Shown here piece after piece: positions 10,993 to 23,892 of a stretch of 64,000 nt of DNA; positions within the stretch are counted from its first letter, which is position 1; the number at the start of each line of letters is the position of its first letter. A model generated the notes under the pieces. It was not told the origin of the DNA. It worked only from the letters and a program-made list of their open reading frames with translations, and ran no database searches. The translations under genes and the position numbers were made by a program. This stretch comes from Euonymus europaeus (taxonomy: Eukaryota; Streptophyta; Magnoliopsida; Celastrales; Celastraceae): positions 21,994,022 through 22,058,021 of the forward strand of contig OY756967.1 of NCBI GenBank assembly GCA_963580455.1, in the 5' to 3' direction.

Positions 10993-13900
10993 CTACATAA
11001 TCATATTCAACTCTGACAGGTCGTCCATAGGGATTTCGAGACCTATGGAATCATGGTCTTGCAGACCATCCTCGTCGAAGTTCAACCATGAACCCAAAGC
11101 CTCAACTGAATCTAGTCCATCCAGGTTTGAAAAATCAATGGGGTTCACTGATTCCTTGGATGAATCCTGGGGAATAATGCTACACGAAGATAGTGACCCA
11201 TCTCCAGTTCTATTACTTCTATTACTAGTTGATGGCAAACCGTGTTGTGCTACTTCTCCAGGCTTATTTCCAGTACTAGACAAATTCTGTCTCTGTTGTC
11301 TGAGCTTTGGCTTCAGCTTGTTTTCACTTCTGGAGCCATTCAATGACGAGCGATCCGCCCCTGAAAAAGAACTGCTTAAATTATCTCTGCTCTGATCCCC
11401 CTCTCTCTCAGTTCTCCTTGCCTTTAGACCACCCACATGACTCCCTTCGAAAGTTGGTGTCATTCTCGAGGATGCACTGCCAACAACATCATCAATCGGC
11501 ATTTCTCTCTTCCTCCCCCTGTTCAATACAGATGTTTTGGATGAAGCTTGTACAGACGATGGTTCAACACTTTGGAAAGCATCTGAAGAACCTGGTCAAA
11601 ATACCACTGTGAGAATTGTATCTTTCAAAAGAACTTGAAATGGTGACATGAACAATTGGTGCATATTAATCTGCCTAAAGAATCACTGGAGAATATCTTA
11701 TCATCAAGTTATTGACTGTTGTTCTATTTCTTTGGCCCCCAGAAAATAAAAAATGAGCTAAACAAATATAACTTCAACACAAAGTAGCCTATCACACGAT
11801 ATAGAAAATTCACTTTTATAAATAAAGAAGTGTATGGATAACTAATAAACTTACCTGGCCTGGCTTCAGCATAATGGTCAGAAACATCGTTGCATATGTT
11901 ACTAGCAGTCCCAGAACCATACTCAACGGATTTGGCATCATCATTGCACAGAGGAGCAACAAAGATGACATTGTGCAGTCCAGGCTCGCTAAAGCAACTA
12001 ATGCCTGTATCTTCAAATTTTCTACATCTTGCAAGAACACGCTTGACAAAAGCCAATGCAACATGTCTCGTAACCTTACGGACTCCACTTCTTGAGGCAT
12101 TACTTCCACGACAAGCCTGTATAAATTGGTAACACCAAAAATTAATCGGCTGTAATCCATGGAAACACCTAAGCACAAACCATTCATCAATAAAGGAACA
12201 ATTAGCCCCAGAACATGTTTCTTGACTCTCCAGGCTGAATGTCAAGAAACAGATTCTCATAAATGAACATCACATAAGTGCATGCCTGCGATGAAGGCAG
12301 GTTGACATCCATAAAGCTTCTTCTACATAATAGCTATCTTTATTTTCTTCAGTGTGTTGCTTTAACATTATTTATAAAAGAAAGAAAGAGAAATAAATAA
12401 AAAGAACTTGCAAGCCACGCATATGTATAAATATGGATGAAGAAGCAATACAAAAAAATCCAATACATATTAAAGCCAAACATTAATCAACACTGGATCC
12501 GATGTCTAAGCTACCAACCAAAACAAAGAAAGGTCTAGTATGAGGAGGAAAAAATACCATTCGTCTCCTATATGCCATTTCAAGAAGCTGATCAATTGCA
12601 GCCTGTTCAATGTTCCTGCAAAACGACGAATGTAATTCTTAGCCTAACTTTTTTTTCATTTTTTTGGTTTAAGAAAGTGCAACTATATCAAGGATTAAAT
12701 ATTAGTAATTCATCTCAATGCTTACAGGACCATTTTTGTTTTTCATGCGGAATCATTATGGAACTCACCTTGTTTCTAAATCTCTTCCTCTCTGAATAGC
12801 ATTGATTACTCCACCCAAAATCTTTTTCTTAATCCCAACCTATCAATCAATCAAAATTGTCACGAAAGATGGGAAATAGGATGGAAAAGGAAATGAAAAA
12901 TAACAATAACCAGGTAGAAACCAGGAAAAAGGACTCCACGAAAAGCAAACTTAACCACATCAGATGAAAACTACATAAACTTGCAAAATGCAGAAAAATC
13001 CATCTCATGTAACCTGGTGGTATAGCCCTTCATCAAGTTGCATAATATGTCGATCAATCATGTCCTCTCCCTCTGCTAGATCAGGCTGCATCAAGGAAAA
13101 ACAGCACATGAAGCTAAGAATATATGAGTAAAGTAACTGATATGACAATTAATAGAGAAAATAACATTAGGAAGAAGCCTACCAAAGGCTCTGGACATAA
13201 TCCAATACTCTGCAACTCCAGTTGAAGCCTGTCATCCAGACTCATCAACTGATATTGACAATCAGAGGAAGAAAGGTGAGAAGTATTAACTTCCCTCTGC
13301 TGCAGAAGGCCCACATCATCTGAACATATTTCGCTTACATGGCCCACATCTAAATGCGAATAATCATCGTCTCCTAGCCATCTGCCATTGCTAATTAGAG
13401 AATTAGACGTGCTTGGGTTCCTAAGAGTGCTAGATGCAACATTCCTAACACAAGAAAATCTGTCCAAAAGAGAATTTCTCTGTGCCTGAAAATCCACCGT
13501 TGACTCAACTTCATAATCCACTCTCTCCCTATCTTTGGGTTCCATATCTATCTGGTTACACGAACCACAATGAGAATCATCACTGGCATAGTGAAAAGCT
13601 GCATTCTTCCCTTCACTTTGGAAATAAACTTCTTCACTTTCATCTTCTTCAATCAGAGCAGAGAGAACTATTTGGTAAAGTGGAGTACCCTTGTTAAAGC
13701 TTCCAGCAGGAACGGTTCCACACAGGGAACCTTTGTTAGCCGATTCTTCACTGTAAAGGCCGACTGATCTTTCACCAGTAAAATTAGGAACTTCTTTCTG
13801 TGCAACACCGCCCTGAACATACGTATAAGTCACAATTAACTGTGAATTCCCTCAACAAAGACAGTAGTTAGTAGACTTTATTTTGTTTTTCTAGATGGGT

Positions 13901-16900
13901 GAGAAACTTATAAATAGCAATGCGATGTACATGAGAATAAAGTACCAAAAAGTTGAATTCACCACCACAAATCTGAGACAAACTCCCATCAAGCTGCTCA
14001 GCAAAACTTAGCTGATCAAATAACAAATCAGATAATGGAAAGAGTTAAACCAATGCCAATCCAAAAAAAAGTCTCCCTGAAGGTAAAAAAAATCTGAGTA
14101 ATCCATTAACTACCTGTTGTTCCAAGTACGACATGTCCTCTGGGCTGATAGGAGCAAAAAGAGATTCCATTTTCTTCCAGAAAGGACCAGAACAAGAAAT
14201 ATCTATGGAACAAGCTACAAGTTTAGGGATCCCTATTATAAATTAAAACACCATAGAAGGAATGAAATAGAATAAAAGTCAGATCACGTGCATACTACAA
14301 AAATTACGAGCAGAACTGGCGGCCACAAATAGATCTTCACGATCATCCTCAGATTCACCTGCAACTGATGCACTACATGCTGTCAAGAAATTACACGAAA
14401 CATTCCTCTAAGCTCAATCATTATCAGAAAATCTCAGATTAAGTTAATTCAAGACAATATACCATGCGTACACACACCCCTATTTATATGTACTACATGA
14501 ATGATAATGAAGCTATGAAACAAGAACACAGGCACAAGAAAGCGAATGCATAATGCTTTTTTGCTATCTGACATATCTAATGAAGACAAGTTTAGATGAC
14601 TATCAAAAGGAGGAAAATAATGAAAACCTAAGGGAAGTGTGGAGAGTTATATCACTATGGAAAGGAGGATAATGATAAAATCCTAAATATACCCATTCAA
14701 AAAAGATAAAATCCTAACATACGAATATAATAGATATGATAAATAGTACCTGCAGAATCTAAAGAGCCACCATTTTGCTTTTGGCCAACATGAGTTACAG
14801 CCTTGCGCTCTTTCAACTTTTTTGTGGGTGGACGACCTGATTTACTGAATCACAGAAAAAGGTATAGATTGGGAAATTAAGCAGTCAACATATGTACAGA
14901 CAAACTTTTTTAACCTCAAGGGGAAAAGGATAAAAGCTACAAACATTTTACTCTTATCAGATGCAGGCCTCATGATCTGAAGGGGCTTTGTTGTTGGTAG
15001 ATTCTCTAATTTTTCCCCCACAAGTTGAATGGCCGGCGAGGACAAACCTCTTCCACTTCTCCCTTGTCTCCGCACACCATCTCCAATCTCATTAATAGGA
15101 ACTTTATTCTTCTTACCAGACAATATATAAGCCCCGAATTTCTGAGTATTGGTAAGGGCAACCTCCCCACTATCCGTTCCTTTTTCCTTTGCTTTGCTTT
15201 CTCCAGCACCTGATTCTTCACTTTCGGATAGCCCAAATGGTGATGAGACATTTTCAATTTCCATCTTAATTTTTAGACTATTATTGTCCATAGTGCTTGC
15301 AAGCAGTGATCCATCGATCCCAACAGACGAAGTTCTAGAACTAAATTCAGAAGATGGAAAGCCCTGAAACTGAGATTCAGCATTAATTGAAACAGGAGAA
15401 ACTAAATTTAATCTCCTTGTTCTCGAGTTCTTATGCGGTCTTTGACCACCCCATTGAGCTATGGTGTGCGGTGACGAACCTGCAAATATTAACAGTCTTT
15501 GGTTATGATACTCACGTAACATTGAGAATCTATTGAACTTAAAGCCAGTTTTAGACCTTGAAAGCCCCCAGATGATGGGCTAATTTTCGTAGATGAGTCT
15601 ATTGACATGATGGAGCCAGTTCGAGGTGCCCTAGAAAATTTCCCTTTCACAACTGAATTAGGTCTGCTTGCTGAATTGATCTCATGGCTATTTGGCCTGA
15701 GATAAGCATCCAATATCAAATCGATCATGTCATCATAACCACCAAAGGAAGTATATCATATATAATACCAATGATATAAATTTGACTTCTGCATAGCGTT
15801 ATGAATTTATCCTGTACAAAATAATCTAAGAATGATAATGAGCAGATGAGAAGAAAAACATACTTATTGCTTGCTTTTGCCACTACCCTCTTCTCTAACA
15901 TAGCAGAATGGTCCTTGCGAGCAGGGGCACTTTCAATGTCAATCCTGGGCAATATACCAGAATCTTTACTGGCAGTCTCAAAAGCACCATCCGATTTGTT
16001 TAGTCCACTAACTCCCTGAGAAGACTTTAATCTGTAACATAAAAAAGCCCAATAAAATAAAAACATGGGAAGAAACATATCCCTTTCGCTGACACTCATT
16101 TAGAGGTCATCTAAATAAATTTTAACCAGCAGCCTAAGAAGCCACCAGCTAGCCTAGCTGATGGAGTGCCTTGGGGTCACTCCAGACGTCCAATTCCATC
16201 TTTACCCTGATTAGGTGGTGAGGGAAGAGGAGTGGCACACCCCTCTGTACAGCTGCTAGCAGACCAGAAGTAAAAATAAAAAAGTGAAGGCGGCATCCCA
16301 AGATTGACGGAGCCAAAAGGACGCAATAACAAATGTCACAAATCACGTTTGTAAAAAAGTACTATAGCAGTAACTTTGACCAACAATAGAATGCCAAAGA
16401 TTTCAGCAATTAATAAAATCACAAAACAGGAGTGCAAAAGGAAATCCAGTAAGCATTCAAAAAATACCTGAAACCTTGTCTATCACAAGATCGTAGTTTA
16501 GAGTCAGCACTCAGCTTAGGATCTGTCGCTCGTTTAATATCTCGGTCAGCATTCAAGGCTCTATTAGGCACCACCGCAACAGACCGTTTCTTCTTCATTT
16601 TAGCATCCCATACTTCACTTCCAGCAGGAAGTTTGTGGATCTTTTCTTCAAGTCGAACAGAGCCATTGTCAACATCTTGGAGTGCATCGCCACTTCTTTC
16701 TGCAACTGCTTGCTGCCGCAAGGAAGCAATGGACCTACCGTCTGTCTGGTAGCATTAAAATAAACAAATATATAAAATCAGAATATTAGATTCTCAAATA
16801 AATGTCACAAAAAAAGTATCTAAGACCTTTAGAGTGTAACCATAACCACCTCATCATACTCAATATAAAAGGACAAATAAAGGTCTAATGCATCCTTAAC

Positions 16901-18504
16901 AAGAAATAATGGAGTAAAGGGGCTTGGGGGGAATAAAAAACCAAAGCCTCCTGATATTTTTTCAGTCAAAGTCTGATTCGCAAACTAGAGGGAGCCCGTA
17001 CAGATGCCTCTTTGTTTTCGGTATGTCTAGTATACACATACACCTATACAGGCACATATTATATTCCTGTTAAAACAGGTTTATATGTATAGCAGCATTG
17101 TGTAAGGCTCCCACAATTGTGGATTAAAGGAAGCACTAATGAGCATATCCTTACCCTCCTTCTGCTAACAGGCTGTCATTACAGTATCAAACATGACAAG
17201 AAGGTTGAAAATAGAGTAAAATACAATTGCGCCAGATAATTTCCCCTTATAGTAGATACAATGAAAAAAATAATAATTAAGAAATCATTATCAGGGCATG
17301 GAATGTCACTTTTCAATAAAGTACCTTAAGAAAAATAAGCCAAATAAAGGTTTAAAGAAGAAACATAGATAACTGATCCGCATAAAAAAAATACGAACCC
17401 GCATATCCATTACTGGTGTACGAACACGTTTGTTTAGCCCACTATTCCTTCCTCTGTCCTCCAATCTTTGAGGAGTAAGGTCATGAGAGCTTCTTTGATT
17501 CTGGTTTCCCATATTTGCTAGCTTTGATCTGGCTAACCTCTCATCAAATGAAAGATCACTTCTCTGCCGCTTCCTTGTGCCTAAGGCCTCCTTGTACTTC
17601 TCCAATTTGAATATGGATTCACGCAATATTTTGGCCCGATCCCTGACATAAAGACACCAATTCCTATAATAACGACTCACAACACAATGGGTCTTCCCAG
17701 TGATTAAAAAAATGGTGCAGTCTTATCCTTACTTCCTCGATCTACATTTGAATTGTGCTATTTTAAAACGAGTAATCATCATTTTTTACACTGCGGTTGA
17801 AAAAAAAAGCCTACTATCCATGAAAGATAGTAAAAAGTCAATTTAAATTTAAAATAACTCAAATTATGCACCAGGGACTATAAATACTTTTCTATGTTTT
17901 GAAAGGAAAAGGCCAAAAAAAAAAAAAAATTAAATGAGAAATGTGACAAAAGGCCAAAATAATTGATCATTCTTATCACAAACTGCATCATTCCCTGATG
18001 CATGAATATATCCAATCTCATGCATCATGAAGATATGAACAGTCAGGAAACATGCCACCCATTCTTCAGGTATATTTGGGTACTTTCAGTCAGAGTAACC
18101 ACTATATTCCTGTGAATTTAACTCTCACCAATGAAGCTACATCATTTTCTTCAATTCACATTAATGATTTGTTGTGCAGAATAGTGACAAATAGGAAATA
18201 AATGAGTTAAAATAGGAACAAAAAAATACCTGGCTTTTCTCGTAGCATCTTGTACGCTTTCTTTAAAGTGCTTTAACTCCTCAGTTGCCACTGGAGGAGG
18301 AGGTTTAGGATAAGCAACTCCAAAAGAATGGTCCTCAGATGGAGTTCCAAGAGGAACTCCCAAAACCCTCCTCAGCTCGCCAGAACGGGTATATTCCTGA
18401 TTAGTTAATGTAATTGGTTCCAAGCGTAAGAACTGGGGCAAAGATGGTATATCCGACAATGGCATTGCACTTCCTCGGCTTAAATTATTACTGGGACTCA
18501 ACAT
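10993..18504 (-). CDS. large plant nuclear protein, probable SAGA complex subunit (SCS2-like)
   Basis: Sixteen coding exons, all in phase, give 1220 residues: 18504-18230, 17642-17399, 16745-16468, 16031-15864, 15696-15557, 15479-14952, 14836-14750, 14379-14296, 14214-14114, 14011-13946, 13812-13183, 13085-13014, 12839-12769, 12615-12558, 12116-11855, 11591-10993. The start follows an in-frame TAA in the leader. Conserved-looking parts are LPQFLRLEPITL..YTRSGELRRVLG near the start, a basic KRQRSDLSFDERLAR region, a Ser-rich middle, and a helical segment near the end (AIDQLLEMAYRRR, then VTRHVALAFVKRVLARCRKF). The C-terminus is acidic (LNFDEDGLQDHD). From memory this is the At2g19390/At4g29790 family, reported as plant-specific SAGA histone acetyltransferase subunits (SCS2A/SCS2B); older annotation says serine/arginine repetitive matrix-like. 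The family assignment is firmer than the function. Confidence 0.85.
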
Positions 18505-19335
18505 TTAAGCCACTCAGTCTCCTTAGTGAAGCTGCAACAACCAGTAAAAATAGGCCCAAAACTCTTAACCAAAAATCAACTCTCTCACTGCATAAAACCA
18601 TTCATCAAACCATTAGTAAGTCGCTCTACTGACCACTAACACAGAGATCCTAACACAACCAAATTCATACAATAATTCATAACAGCAAGGGAGCCAGTTA
18701 AGATTCTAGAATCTTAAACCTACATTACATATAAAGCTACCATCTCTATTCATTTTGCTTTATTTTCTGCCAATTAACAACTAAAATAAAGTTTATTCCC
18801 CCGATTCAGAACCATAAAAACAAATAAAACAAGAAGTAATGCGGGTAGTCCAAAATGAAATAGTCCCAAAAAGAGTTTCCATCATCAAGTATGGCCAATA
18901 ACCATTACTTTCCTCATTCGAAAATTCTTCCCCCGACACTCTCCCTCGTTAATAGAGATTTGTTTTGTCACAATTATGGCAACAAAACCAAAGGCAAGAA
19001 TAAAGTCGAAAATTTTCAAATAATTTCCCGTCTTCCTATCTCCCGTAAATGGAGCACCCAAAATTAGGGCATAGTCATAGTCAACATAAATACATGAGTC
19101 CTCAGTGGGAGGTGATTCATTTGAATTCTGCTGAATATATATATATATACACCCGAAGAGAATCGATAAATAATAAACCCTAGACGACGCAAAAAGTCAG
19201 AAGTTACAAATGAAATTATGCGAAATCGAAGCAAATGAAGTCGAATTACTGAGCTAGTAGACGAATTTACCTGCAACTGAACGAGGCCAAGCGCCGATCA
19301 AACCAGCAATTCTTGTATTATAGAGAGGGAGAAGA
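18505..19335 (-). promoter_or_regulatory. 5' leader exon, leader intron and promoter side of the SAGA-like gene
   Basis: On the minus strand, CAGTTGCAG|GTAAAT near 19272 is a good donor. TTGTTGCAG just upstream of 18532 is a good acceptor, giving a leader intron of about 740 bases and a non-coding first exon near 19272-19335. The region beyond to 19800 has no gene. Confidence 0.55.
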
Positions 19336-19812
19336 CCAAACTAAAACCCAAGGCGAGAGGGAAATCGTATATGTACATATATATTCTACGTGCGTGTACA
19401 TACTCTTCCACGTCAGCAATTTTTGGCTCGCGCAGTCGCGCTGGCTAATCTTGTACCGACATAGCGGATAGTAGTAAAACGTCCCGTTTTATACGAGCAT
19501 GCCCTGGCAAGGATTTTAAATAAATAGTTTTGACCTTTTGCCAGTGTTCTTTTTTCTTTATCGATTGTGATTTCGGCTATCAGCTCGCGGTGTGTCATTT
19601 CTCCGAGAGCATACTATTTCTCAGTTCGATCATCGATATTATATAATTTATGCATTTAATATTAATTTACTGAGTGAATCTTTGAGTGTAAAATGTTTCA
19701 AATTCCATTTGTTCGAGTATTTCCTGGAGTTGGAGTTCGATAATCAATCGTATAATTATGCAATTAATTTATTGAGTGAATATGTGTCCGTTTAACAGAC
19801 GATTGTTCTCGT

Positions 19813-20075
19813 TACTCCCTCCGTCTCATTTTAGTTGTTCTTTTTTTTTTAAGATGTCCCAAAATGCATATCAATTTCAATTAATGAAAACTATTTTTTT
19901 TCATTTTTTCTCATTTTACCCTTATTTATACTCTTAACTTGAAAAACTCAACAATTTACTCAATAATCATGCACATTATAAATAAGGGTATAAAGGTCAA
20001 ATTGAAAGAGAATTAAATATGTTCTTAAACTGTGTGAAAAAATGAAGAGAACAATTAAAATTGGACGGGAGAGAG
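19813..20075. mobile_element. Stowaway-type MITE
   Basis: Opens with TA-CTCCCTCCGTCTCATTTTAG and closes with AATTAAAATTGGACGGGAGAG, the classic Stowaway (Tc1/mariner-derived) inverted ends with a TA target. About 260 bases with no coding capacity. The interior matches the element at 26408-26666, read in the opposite direction. Confidence 0.8.
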
Positions 20076-20431
20076 ATCGATTCAATTAATAAAGTACCCG
20101 GGTTCCTAGCCATTTTTCCACCATATTTTATTGGGCAAATGCGACAAAAAATTGGATCAATAGAAACCTCAATCTCAAAGTCAAAATATCCAGATTTACG
20201 TGGTTTTACAGCAAACAAATTAAGACAAATTTAATATCAAGAGATGATATAAAATGTGGCTAATAAGCTATAATTTTTTCATTCTTCTTTGGAATGGCAT
20301 TATAAATATATAAAATAATAACTTACATATAATGCCGACACATATTAATTGCATGCAGAAACACCTACTTATTTAAACACAACAATGTAGATGACAAATT
20401 GACGCTGTAATATTATACATCACTCTTTACC

Positions 20432-20458
20432 ATATATATATATATATATATATATATT
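20432..20458. repeat. TA microsatellite
   Basis: Pure alternating TA run of about 27 bases, about 45 bases beyond the stop codon of the ABI5-like gene, so probably in its 3' UTR or flank. Confidence 0.8.
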
Positions 20459-20502
20459 GAACTTGTTTGACGTTTAAACTCTCTCAAGTCTCAAGGTCGC
20501 AT

Positions 20503-21833
20503 TCACAAGGATAAGCTTAATGACCTTCTCATTGTCCTTAACTTGGTGGCTTTCTTTTGCGCCATCGTTGTTTTCTTCTTGTTCATAACCTGTAACATAT
20601 CAACCAACAAGAGAGAAAACCCAGAAATAATGAGATTGGAGTACTTCAGTACTGGTTTATTCATTCGTCGCTTAATCGATACTACTGAGTTACCTCTAGC
20701 TTCCGCTTCTGCTCAATTTCCTCCTATTCCATGTCGAAAGTAAGAATATTTACATTAGCATTTGCAGTAACTAATTAAAGAGTGTTATTGTCAAGAGAGT
20801 AATAATGTTTGTTACCACAACTTGTTTCAGCTTAGCATTCTCTTCTTTGAGTAGGTTTAACTCTAGCTCCAACTCCACTGTGTAAGCCTGCATATATGCA
20901 ATAGTAGTGGAAATTTGATGTACCGGTACCGGACATTCAATTAATCTAATGCTAGAGATATCAATAGGAGCAAGTATACAAGACCTGCTTTCTAGCTCTA
21001 GACCTGGCAGCAGACTCGCGGTTTTTTATCATCCTGCGCTGTCTTCGCTCAACTACTATCTCCGGAGGACCATCGATTATCCTCCTTTTGTTCTTTTGCC
21101 CGTTGGAGTCCACCAAATTATGATGAAAATTTTCATTTGCGCCATTGTTGGATGATTCTCCTCCTAATGTATTGTTTTGCGAGAACGTTTGGTAAGTCAC
21201 AAAACCATTAAGGCTTGGGTGAGCTGAGAAGCCTATCCCCATCACATGCCCCATTTGAAAGTTTGCATCCAAACAAGCAGTAGTGTTCTTGTTATTGTTT
21301 TGAATAGCAGCTACCATTCCTCGCTGAGAAGACATCGGAGGAGCACATTGAACGATCCCTGCTTGTACTAGAAACTCTTCCAATGTCATCTCTCCATAGG
21401 TTTGTGCGCGTTGAGGAGGTCCACGAACACGACACACATTGTTAGGATTGTGCTCCTTCTGGATCTCAAACCACACTTCATCCACAGTTTTCTTGCAAAG
21501 AGTGGCAGGGACCGATAAAGAGGCTTGCTGCTGCTGCTGCTGCTGCAGAATTGCTGCTTGATTCGCGACGCCATTGGCATAATTGGTTGGTTCGTTTTGC
21601 GCAGGCTGTGGGGGGACTTGATTCTCATCGACATTCCACAAATTGGCTAGGAATTCGTCCATGTTCATGGACCCGAAACTCTTCCCACTCTTAAGCTGGA
21701 TTTCATCAAGGGTGAGCGACAAGATCGAATTCTGCTTGTTAAATGAAGCTGCATTGTTTGGATCAACCTTCATGGACTCTTCTTGCAGTGGCTGTTGTAA
21801 TTGGAATTCTGATTTAATGTCATCATACTCCAT
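20503..21833 (-). CDS. ABI5: ABI5-like group A bZIP transcription factor
   Basis: Group A bZIPs bind ABA-response elements (ACGT core) and act in ABA signalling, ABI5 mainly in seeds and seedlings. Exons 21833-20985, 20887-20816, 20723-20694 and 20589-20503 give 345 residues. Visible: SILSLTLDEIQ near 36-46, SGKSFGSMNMDEFLANLW near 49-66, a Q7 run near 97-103, KKTVDEVWFEIQ near 114-125, TYGEMTLEEFLVQAGIV near 145-161, the basic region RRQRRMIKNRESAARSRARK near 263-282, then a zipper (AYTVELELELNLLKEENAKL). The AYTVELE zipper and the FGSMNMDEFL block point to ABI5/DPBF1 rather than AREB3 or EEL. It is shorter than Arabidopsis ABI5 (about 440 residues) and ends LRTMRRSLSLSL. Upstream in-frame stop TAG supports the start. 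Confidence 0.9.
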
Positions 21834-22700
21834 GCTTTCTGATTCAATAAGTGCAATTGGGTCGCATAAATATTGAAGTTCGTACTAATTGAGAGCTCGA
21901 ATCAGGTCTCTGCACAAGAAACAACGACAAATCTAGTATTAATTGTGTCTAAGCTGACAAGCTACTCAAAACTAGGCAATCAGAATTCAGTTCTACACTT
22001 CTACATGTTCTTGAACAAAATCTGAGAGCATAAGCTTGGTTTGGGCCGTGAACGGGCCCATTTGGAAACTTGGGTCAACATTATAACGGGCCTGTGTATT
22101 GTTATTTACTTATTTTCAGATCTGACTGACTGTATAAGTTTGGGCCTTTGGAGGTGCATAGTTTGGGCCATACATGGGGTCATTCGGAAAGTTTGCCCGA
22201 CGGAAAGGCCCTTTCCACACGCAAACGATTCTTGATCAGTTTTGCGAATTCCAGATTTTAGAGAAAATAAAAAATTTGTTCAAATAGGCCCTCGTTCAAT
22301 ACCTTCTCAATTCTCAACATATTCTCGAGTATCAATTTTTTCTGATGAATCAAAACCATCTCAATTCTCAACATATTCTCGAGTGCATGAATCAGACAAG
22401 ATCATGGATATAATTTCAGAGGAAAAAAGTACAGATTTTTTTTTGTTGAAATCTACAAATGTAAATCATCACCAACTTAAAAGTGCAGATATACCATGAA
22501 ATCAAACATTCAAGACAAGAAACTGAGTACCTGAGTGTGGGTGCGATCTCATTGTGGAACTGAAGAAAGGAAAAGCCAAGTCAAGCGAACTTGCATGCAT
22601 GTGTTGTTGAAGCGGAGGAAACAATAAGAGGGATGAAGAAGAGCAGTAGATGTGGGACTGCTACTAATACAGTAACTGCCATTGGAGCCTTTATTTAAAA
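21834..22700 (-). promoter_or_regulatory. leader, leader intron and promoter of the ABI5-like gene
   Basis: An acceptor TTCTTGTGCAG near 21914 and a donor CACTCAG|GTACTC near 22529 on the minus strand suggest a leader intron of about 610 bases, with a non-coding first exon near 22530-22680. A 25-base direct repeat (CTCAATTCTCAACATATTCT plus CGAGT) occurs at about 22306-22330 and 22360-22384, inside that intron. Confidence 0.5.
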
Positions 22701-23760
22701 CATGGCAAATGTGGCCCTCGCAATCTGTTTCAGGTTCTTGACACGTATATGCCACATGCCCTGATTGTTCTGCCAAATCAAACCATAAAAAAAAGTCATC
22801 TTTTTTTCTTCTTACCCTTGCTTTGGATTGTATGGGAGGTGCATCCCCTACCGTCTTCTTCGCTTTAATACATGAGACAGAGATTAAATGCAGACAAGAT
22901 TTCACATTTTCATTCACTGTAACCACTTTGGAGAGAACTATTCGAGTCATATCATTGTGTTTCGAGGCTGTAAAAGATTGTAATTGTCGACCAATCGCAT
23001 GAAAGAGTAAGAAAATCCAAATGGGTAGAATCTGAAACGCCAATTTGGGTTTTCTGATATGGCCCGCTGTTAATTGGGGTCGATGTGACTACTCGATCAA
23101 CAAAGCTCGGCATGCACAAATCATTGATCAAGAGCGCTCGATAGGGGGATTCATATGATGCAATTGCGTGTATTCGCATTCTGAGGTAAACTGTTCTTCA
23201 CTGCTTCTACTAAATGGTACGGTTTTATATGTGATAGGATATAAGAGTTCTAAATTTGGGTTTTTTTATTATCACATTTGTATATGCCTGCAACATGTTC
23301 GATAAAATGCCTGCGCAAGAGTGATTGCTTGTAGGCTTGGCTTATTGAGAAAGTCACCAGAACAAGTTGCTATTGATTTGGGCTTCTCTGTCTAGGACTA
23401 AATAGAAACCTGAATGCACTCAAGAGCTGTCAAGTGCCAAACTCAACCTTAATGGTGCATATGTAAGAGGAAACATAGCATTAATCTCTGTGCTATGTCA
23501 GGACTGCCTGACTGGCTCCTCCTTTTTGCTTTTCCTCGAATGGACTCGCTTCTTTCCTCAATGCCTTTGTTCTTCTAGTTCAATGCTCTGGCAGAGTGCA
23601 AGTCTATAGTCAATTTGATCCTGGTAGTTTAGTTGGTCCAGTCAAGTCACTTGGTACCTTCGTAGTTACTCACTTTAAGATGTGCAGCTAAATATTCTTC
23701 TATCTTCTGGTTGTGTAGTTGGCTAAAAAAACTCGATAGGATAAAGAAAGAATGAATCAC
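22700..23760. other. spacer between the ABI5-like gene and the hydrolase cluster
   Basis: Holds the distal promoter of the ABI5-like gene and the downstream flank of the first hydrolase gene. A 164-codon minus-strand frame at 22549-23043 has no family resemblance and overlaps the presumed promoter and leader. No supported gene. Confidence 0.5.
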
Positions 23761-23892
23761 ATACAAATATACAATTCAAACTTTTGAACAATGAATGCAA
23801 CGCAAAGACAACTGCTACATTCCCAAAAAATAAATATATTTGACATGATCAACACATTGAATCAAGGAATTAGCACGCAAGGAATGGTGAAT

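Noticed and set aside
22549..23043. 164-codon open frame on the minus strand
   Set aside because: It lies in the promoter/leader region of the ABI5-like gene, has no recognisable domain and no splice logic.
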